Positions 7,601 to 10,628 of a stretch of 10,628 nt of DNA are shown here, one piece after another. This stretch comes from Nitrospinota bacterium (GTDB taxonomy: Bacteria; UBA8248): contig DNYS01000221.1 of NCBI GenBank assembly GCA_003506735.1, positions 6,712 through 17,339 on the forward strand, in the 5' to 3' direction. A model generated the notes under the pieces. It did not search any database. It was not told the origin of the DNA and saw only the letters and a program-made list of their open reading frames with translations. A program made the position numbers and the translations under genes. Each line of letters begins with the position of its first letter. The stretch's first letter is position 1.

Positions 7601-7674
7601 AACAGGCGTGCGCCCCCGGTCTTTTGCGCCGGGGACAAAAGATGGGCCCCGCGAGTTGCGGGGCTTTTTCTTTT
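7601..7674 (+). ncRNA. Candidate small RNA or purD leader/attenuator (about 70 nt)
   Basis: The stretch runs from the predicted start of a near-consensus promoter to the end of an intrinsic terminator. It contains a hairpin CCCCGG (7614-7619) with CCGGGG (7629-7634) around a 9-base loop TCTTTTGCG, a short A-rich linker (ACAAAAGA), then the terminator stem. The five bases GCCCC at 7612-7616 could instead pair with the right terminator arm (7660-7664), so an antiterminator fold is conceivable. I do not recognise it as a known riboswitch, 6S, 4.5S or tRNA. A second promoter after the terminator would let purD be transcribed independently, which favours a stand-alone RNA. Boundaries are predictions, and function is unknown. 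Confidence 0.5.
7646..7674 (+). terminator. Intrinsic (Rho-independent) terminator
   Basis: A perfect 7-base-pair stem, GCCCCGC (7646-7652) with GCGGGGC (7658-7664) around the loop GAGTT, is followed at once by TTTTTCTTTT (7665-7674). It would end the short transcript from the 7566-7594 promoter and any read-through from prmA. Confidence 0.85.
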
Positions 7675-7694
7675 CATCCCGTCGCCCCGGAGGA

Positions 7695-7722
7695 TTGACG
7701 CCCCGCCACCGCGCGGTGCAAT
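7695..7722 (+). promoter_or_regulatory. Possible purD promoter
   Basis: TTGACG (7695-7700, 5 of 6), a 16-base spacer and TGCAAT (7717-7722, 4 of 6) lie between the terminator and purD. The predicted start is near 7729, about 45 bases before the purD ATG. The spacer is strongly GC-rich. It is weaker than the promoter upstream of the terminator. Confidence 0.4.
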
Positions 7723-7774
7723 CTGCTCCCATCTCATACCGAACCGATCCGGAATCGTCCTCTGAGGAGCACCC

Positions 7775-9055
7775 ATGAAAGTCATCGTTGTGGGCGGCGG
7801 CGGGCGCGAGCACTCGCTGGCCTGGAAGCTGGCCCAGAGCCCGGAGGTGGAGGAAATCGTCTGCGCCCCCGGCAACGCGGGGACCGCCGCCATCGGGCGG
7901 AACGAGCCGGTGGGCGCGGAGGACATCGAGGGTCTCACGGCGCTGGCCAGGCGCGAGGGAGCCGGGCTCGTGGTGGTGGGTCCTGAGGTCGTGCTGGCGC
8001 TGGGCCTGGCCGATCGGCTGGAGGATGAGGGCATCCCCGTCTTCGGGCCGGGTAAAGCCGCCGCCCGAATCGAGGCGAGCAAAGCCTTCTCGAAAGAGCT
8101 CATGGAGGCGGCGGGGATTCCCACGGCCTCCTTCGGCGTGTTCGATCGTCCCTTGGACGCGAAAAAGTTCGTGCGGGACCGGGGCGGGGCCTGGGCCGTC
8201 AAGGCGGACGGCCTCGCCGCCGGGAAGGGGGTGCTCATCTGCCCGGACCCGGCGTCGGCCGAGGCCGCCATCGCCGAGATCATGGAGGACCGCGCCTTCG
8301 GCGAGGCGGGCGCGCGCTGCGTGGTGGAGGAATTTCTCACCGGCGAGGAGGCCAGCCTGCTCGCCTTCGTGGACGGAAAAGAAGCCGTCCTCATGCCCTC
8401 GGCCCAGGACCACAAGCCCATCGGCGAGGGGGACACAGGCCCGAACACGGGGGGCATGGGCGCCTACTCCCCGGCCCCGATCATGTCGGCCGAGATCGAG
8501 GCGCGCGCGCTGAACGAGGTCATCCGGCCCGCCGTGGAAGAGATGGCCAGGCGCGGGACGCCCTACCGGGGGATTCTCTACGCCGGGCTCATGATCGAGG
8601 AGGGTTCGTTCAAGGTGCTCGAATTCAACTGCCGCTTCGGGGACCCGGAGTGCCAGCCCCTGCTCATGCGCATGGAGAGCGATCTGCTTCCCGTCCTCCT
8701 GGCCTGCGCGGAGGGGGATCTTTCGAAGGCGGAAGTTTCCTTTTCGGACGATCCCGCCGCCTGCGTGGTGATGGCCTCGGGAGGGTATCCGGGGGCCTAC
8801 CGGAAGGGAGACGCCATCTCCGGAATCGAGGCCGCAAACGCGGTCGAGGGCGTCTATGTCTTTCACGCCGGAACGGCGCTGGACGGCGAGGGGCAAACCG
8901 TCACCTCGGGCGGGCGCGTCCTCGGGGTCACAGCGCGCGGGGGGGACATCAAGGAGGCGCTCGAGCGGGCCTACGAGGCCGCCGGGCGGATTCACTGGGA
9001 GGGTGCCTATTACCGCAAGGACATCGGCGCGAAGGCCCTGCGCCGGATGACCTGA
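7775..9055 (+). CDS. purD: Phosphoribosylamine-glycine ligase (GAR synthetase)
   Basis: PurD joins 5-phosphoribosylamine and glycine using ATP, the second step of de novo purine synthesis, in the cytoplasm. The product is 426 residues, normal for the monofunctional bacterial enzyme. It begins MKVIVVGGGGREHSLAWKL (PurD N-domain), has GPE at 69-71 and the ATP-grasp domain with AVKADGLAAGKGV (141-153), QDHKPIGEGDTGPNTGGMG (211-229) and the metal-binding segment LEFNCRFGDPE (282-292). The C-terminal domain ends with the usual YYRKDIG pattern (412-418). The common FGDPETQ signature reads FGDPECQ, a tolerated change. The start ATG has GAGGAG 5 bases upstream. No other purine gene is adjacent; a probable terminator follows, so it may be monocistronic. 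Confidence 0.97.
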   Translation: MKVIVVGGGGREHSLAWKLAQSPEVEEIVCAPGNAGTAAIGRNEPVGAEDIEGLTALARREGAGLVVVGPEVVLALGLADRLEDEGIPVFGPGKAAARIEASKAFSKELMEAAGIPTASFGVFDRPLDAKKFVRDRGGAWAVKADGLAAGKGVLICPDPASAEAAIAEIMEDRAFGEAGARCVVEEFLTGEEASLLAFVDGKEAVLMPSAQDHKPIGEGDTGPNTGGMGAYSPAPIMSAEIEARALNEVIRPAVEEMARRGTPYRGILYAGLMIEEGSFKVLEFNCRFGDPECQPLLMRMESDLLPVLLACAEGDLSKAEVSFSDDPAACVVMASGGYPGAYRKGDAISGIEAANAVEGVYVFHAGTALDGEGQTVTSGGRVLGVTARGGDIKEALERAYEAAGRIHWEGAYYRKDIGAKALRRMT

Positions 9056-9063
9056 GACAAACC

Positions 9064-9090
9064 CCGGGCGCATTTTTCAGCGCGCCCCGG
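9064..9090 (+). terminator. Possible weak terminator after purD
   Basis: CCGGGCGC (9064-9071) can pair with GCGCCCCGG-type sequence ending at 9090, using one bulged C at 9085, to form an 8-base-pair GC-rich stem with a loop of about 10 bases. The downstream tract (AATTTATTC) is only partly T-rich, so termination may be inefficient or Rho-assisted. Confidence 0.45.
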
Positions 9091-9127
9091 AATTTATTCA
9101 GCCATCGATTCGAGGGGGGAGTGGAAG

Positions 9128-10177
9128 ATGAAAGCGATCGTTTTACCCGGGCCCGGAGAGCCCTTTGTGATGGAAAACCGCCCGGACCCCGAACCCGGCC
9201 CCGGCGAAGCGGTCGCCCGGGTGCTGGCCTGCGGATCGGGCCTCACCATTCAGCACACCCGCATCGGACGCGGCCACACCGCCAACTACCCCATCGTCAT
9301 CGGCCACGAGATCACCGGCGAAATCACCGCCGTGGGCGCGGACGTGGACGGCCTGGAGGTGGGCGATCCGGTGACCTGTTTTTTCTATCTCGATTGCGGC
9401 CGGTGCAAATGGTGCCTGAGCAATCGCCCCACCCTGTGCGACAGCCTGGGCGGCCACGTCGGCCGCCAGATCGACGGCGGCTACGCCGAGTACATGAAGG
9501 CGCCGGCCCGGAATTTCATCAAAATCCCGGACAGCCTCGACTGGAAGGCCAATCCCGCCGAGGTGGGCGTCATCTGCGACGCGCTGGCGACGCCCTACAA
9601 GGTGGTCCGCCGGGCGCGCATCTCGCCGCTCGACACCGTCGCCGTGATCGGCGCGGGCGGGGGCGTGGGCATCCACATGGTCATGATGGCGAGCTGGGCG
9701 CACGCCCGCGTCATCGCGGTGGACATCGCGCCCGATAAATTCGACAAATGCCGCGAGATGGGCGCGGACGACACGGTGGACGCCTCGGAGGGCAACCTGA
9801 CCGAGGCGCTGATGGACCTGACCGATGGGGCGGGCGTGGACGTGGTGGTGGATTTCGTTTCCAGCGCCCAAACCCTCACCGAGGGGATCAAGGCGCTGGG
9901 GCGCGGCGGGCGGCTGGCCACCCTGGGCGGCGGAGGCGGCGGGAAGCCGTTCGAGGCGCTGGGGCGCGAGTTTTCGGGCAAGGAGCTCGAAGTGATGGGG
10001 AGCCGCTACTGCACCCGCCAGGAGGTCATCGACACCCTGAATCTCGTGGGACGCGGGGACGTATGGCCCCTCGTGACCGAAAAGATCGGCTTCACGACCG
10101 AGGGCGCCGAGAACATCCACGAGCGCCTGGAAAAAGGCCTGGTGCTCGGCCGTGCCGCGATGATGGTCGCCGGGTAG
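9128..10177 (+). CDS. Zinc-dependent medium-chain alcohol dehydrogenase family protein
   Basis: This is a cytoplasmic NAD(P)-dependent oxidoreductase of the MDR superfamily, expected to interconvert an alcohol and a carbonyl. The 349-residue product has the normal length. The catalytic-zinc region has C35 and the GHE motif at H60/E61, with C150 or D151 as the likely further ligand. Structural zinc cysteines C90, C93, C96 and C104 are present in CGRCKWC...C. The Rossmann fold shows IGAGGGVG (174-181), and D199 at the end of the second strand suggests NAD preference. The usual CG[ST]D after the catalytic cysteine reads CGSG (35-38), so a conserved second-shell aspartate is missing. A strong GGGGGGAG site ends 6 bases before the ATG. 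It precedes a MaoC-like gene by 65 bases, suggesting a shared acyl or carbonyl pathway. The substrate cannot be named. Confidence 0.9.
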   Translation: MKAIVLPGPGEPFVMENRPDPEPGPGEAVARVLACGSGLTIQHTRIGRGHTANYPIVIGHEITGEITAVGADVDGLEVGDPVTCFFYLDCGRCKWCLSNRPTLCDSLGGHVGRQIDGGYAEYMKAPARNFIKIPDSLDWKANPAEVGVICDALATPYKVVRRARISPLDTVAVIGAGGGVGIHMVMMASWAHARVIAVDIAPDKFDKCREMGADDTVDASEGNLTEALMDLTDGAGVDVVVDFVSSAQTLTEGIKALGRGGRLATLGGGGGGKPFEALGREFSGKELEVMGSRYCTRQEVIDTLNLVGRGDVWPLVTEKIGFTTEGAENIHERLEKGLVLGRAAMMVAG

Positions 10178-10193
10178 GGAACGGCGGGCGAAC

Positions 10194-10243
10194 GGCGCTG
10201 GGACCGTAGGGGGCGAGGGGCGCTGGGACCGTGGAGGGCAAAA
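10194..10243 (+). repeat. Imperfect 25-base tandem duplication at the ribosome binding region
   Basis: The 14-base string GGCGCTGGGACCGT occurs at 10194-10207 and again at 10219-10232, a period of 25 bases. The following 11 bases of each unit also resemble one another (AGGGGGCGAGG against GGAGGGCAAAA). The second unit supplies the GGAGG used by the last gene; the first unit carries a similar purine-rich run without a start codon after it. Confidence 0.85.
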
Positions 10244-10628
10244 TGGAAAAAGGGATTCCTTTCGAGGGCTGGTCGGCCGGGCAGCAGTTCGAGACGCGCG
10301 GGCGGACGGTGGCCGATGCCGATATTCTCAGCTTCGTGGCCACGGTGGGCTATGCCGAGAGCCTGTTCCTGGACATGGAATACGCCCGGGAGCGGGGCCA
10401 CTCCAGGCGCATGGCGCCCGCCCTCCTGACGGCCTCGATCGCCGACGGCCTCATCATCCAGACCGGGAGGCTGGACGGCTACGCCGTTGCCCTGCTGGGC
10501 ATGGACGGCCTCGCCGCGCGCGGGCCGGTCTATGCGGGCGACACGATCCACGTCGAGGTCGAGGTGACCGGGGTGCGGGCCTCGAAATCCAGGCCCGACA
10601 GGGGCATCGTCGCCAGCCGCCAGAGGGT
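10243..10628 (+). CDS. MaoC-like hot-dog protein with altered catalytic motif (partial, cut by right edge)
   Basis: From ATG 10243, with GGAGG (10233-10237) 5 bases upstream, 128 complete codons are visible before the window ends. The pattern GRTVADADILSFVATVG (20-36), the LDMEYARERG segment (43-52), APALLTASIADGL (58-70) and VYAGDTIHVEVEVTGV (96-111) match the single hot-dog MaoC/R-hydratase fold. The usual G-D-x-N-P-x-H catalytic stretch reads GYAESLF (36-42), so both the Asp and the His are replaced, and the later IAHG position reads MAPA. It is therefore unlikely to be an ordinary enoyl-CoA hydratase; it could be a thioesterase-like, binding or partner subunit. It probably forms an operon with the upstream dehydrogenase. 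The remaining C-terminal residues are outside the window. Confidence 0.8.
   Translation, partial: MEKGIPFEGWSAGQQFETRGRTVADADILSFVATVGYAESLFLDMEYARERGHSRRMAPALLTASIADGLIIQTGRLDGYAVALLGMDGLAARGPVYAGDTIHVEVEVTGVRASKSRPDRGIVASRQR

Noticed and set aside
7642..7698. Possible 18-codon leader peptide starting at ATG 7642
   Set aside because: It runs through the terminator stem and T-tract, has only a weak upstream GGGG, and shows no regulatory codon run.
1..10628. CRISPR arrays, insertion sequences, tRNA or rRNA genes, sigma-54 promoters
   Set aside because: No regularly spaced repeats, transposase frames, terminal inverted repeats, tRNA-like folds or clear GG-N10-GC promoter elements placed before a gene were seen by reading.

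Overview
The window is GC-rich bacterial DNA (about two-thirds G+C by eye). It is fully bacterial in layout: tightly packed genes, mostly clear Shine-Dalgarno sites, sigma-70-like promoters and a CIRCE operator. The protein families (NtrC-type two-component pair, HrcA/CIRCE heat-shock control, PrmA, PurD, MaoC-like hot-dog proteins) fit an uncultivated Gram-negative lineage of the broad delta-proteobacterial/Tectomicrobia/NC10 kind. That placement is an inference and cannot be fixed from sequence reading alone. I see no insertion sequence, CRISPR array, tRNA, rRNA or phage gene.

Left part, minus strand (1-2869): a two-component operon. A membrane histidine kinase with a periplasmic Cache-like sensor and a PAS domain overlaps by 4 bases with an NtrC-type sigma-54 activator, which runs off the left edge inside its GAFTGA loop. 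Its promoter lies in an AT-rich island (2909-2940) that also separates it from the divergent heat-shock cluster.

Centre, plus strand (3001-7454): a sigma-70-like promoter followed by a CIRCE operator drives hrcA, the repressor that binds CIRCE. After it come a dnaJ-type co-chaperone without a recognisable G/F region, a double hot-dog MaoC/FAS1-like protein, and prmA (ribosomal protein L11 methyltransferase). This resembles the familiar hrcA-grpE-dnaK-dnaJ-prmA order, but grpE and dnaK are absent here and the hot-dog gene sits between dnaJ and prmA behind its own probable promoter.

The 320-base gap 7455-7774 holds nothing I can name up to 7565. It then has a near-consensus promoter, a GC-rich stretch ending in a strong intrinsic terminator (a candidate small RNA of about 70 nt, or an attenuator), and a second, weaker promoter in front of purD.

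Right part, plus strand (7775-10628): purD (purine biosynthesis), a probable weak terminator, a zinc-dependent medium-chain alcohol dehydrogenase, and a second MaoC-like gene cut by the right edge. The last gene has lost the usual hydratase catalytic residues, and its ribosome binding region lies in an imperfect 25-base tandem duplication. The two hot-dog genes and the dehydrogenase suggest acyl-CoA or related carbonyl chemistry, but no substrate can be named.

Best candidates for novelty: the candidate small RNA at 7601-7674, the two hot-dog proteins with altered catalytic motifs, and the rearranged heat-shock cluster with a DnaJ lacking a G/F region. I did not find a clear, wholly new multi-gene system.
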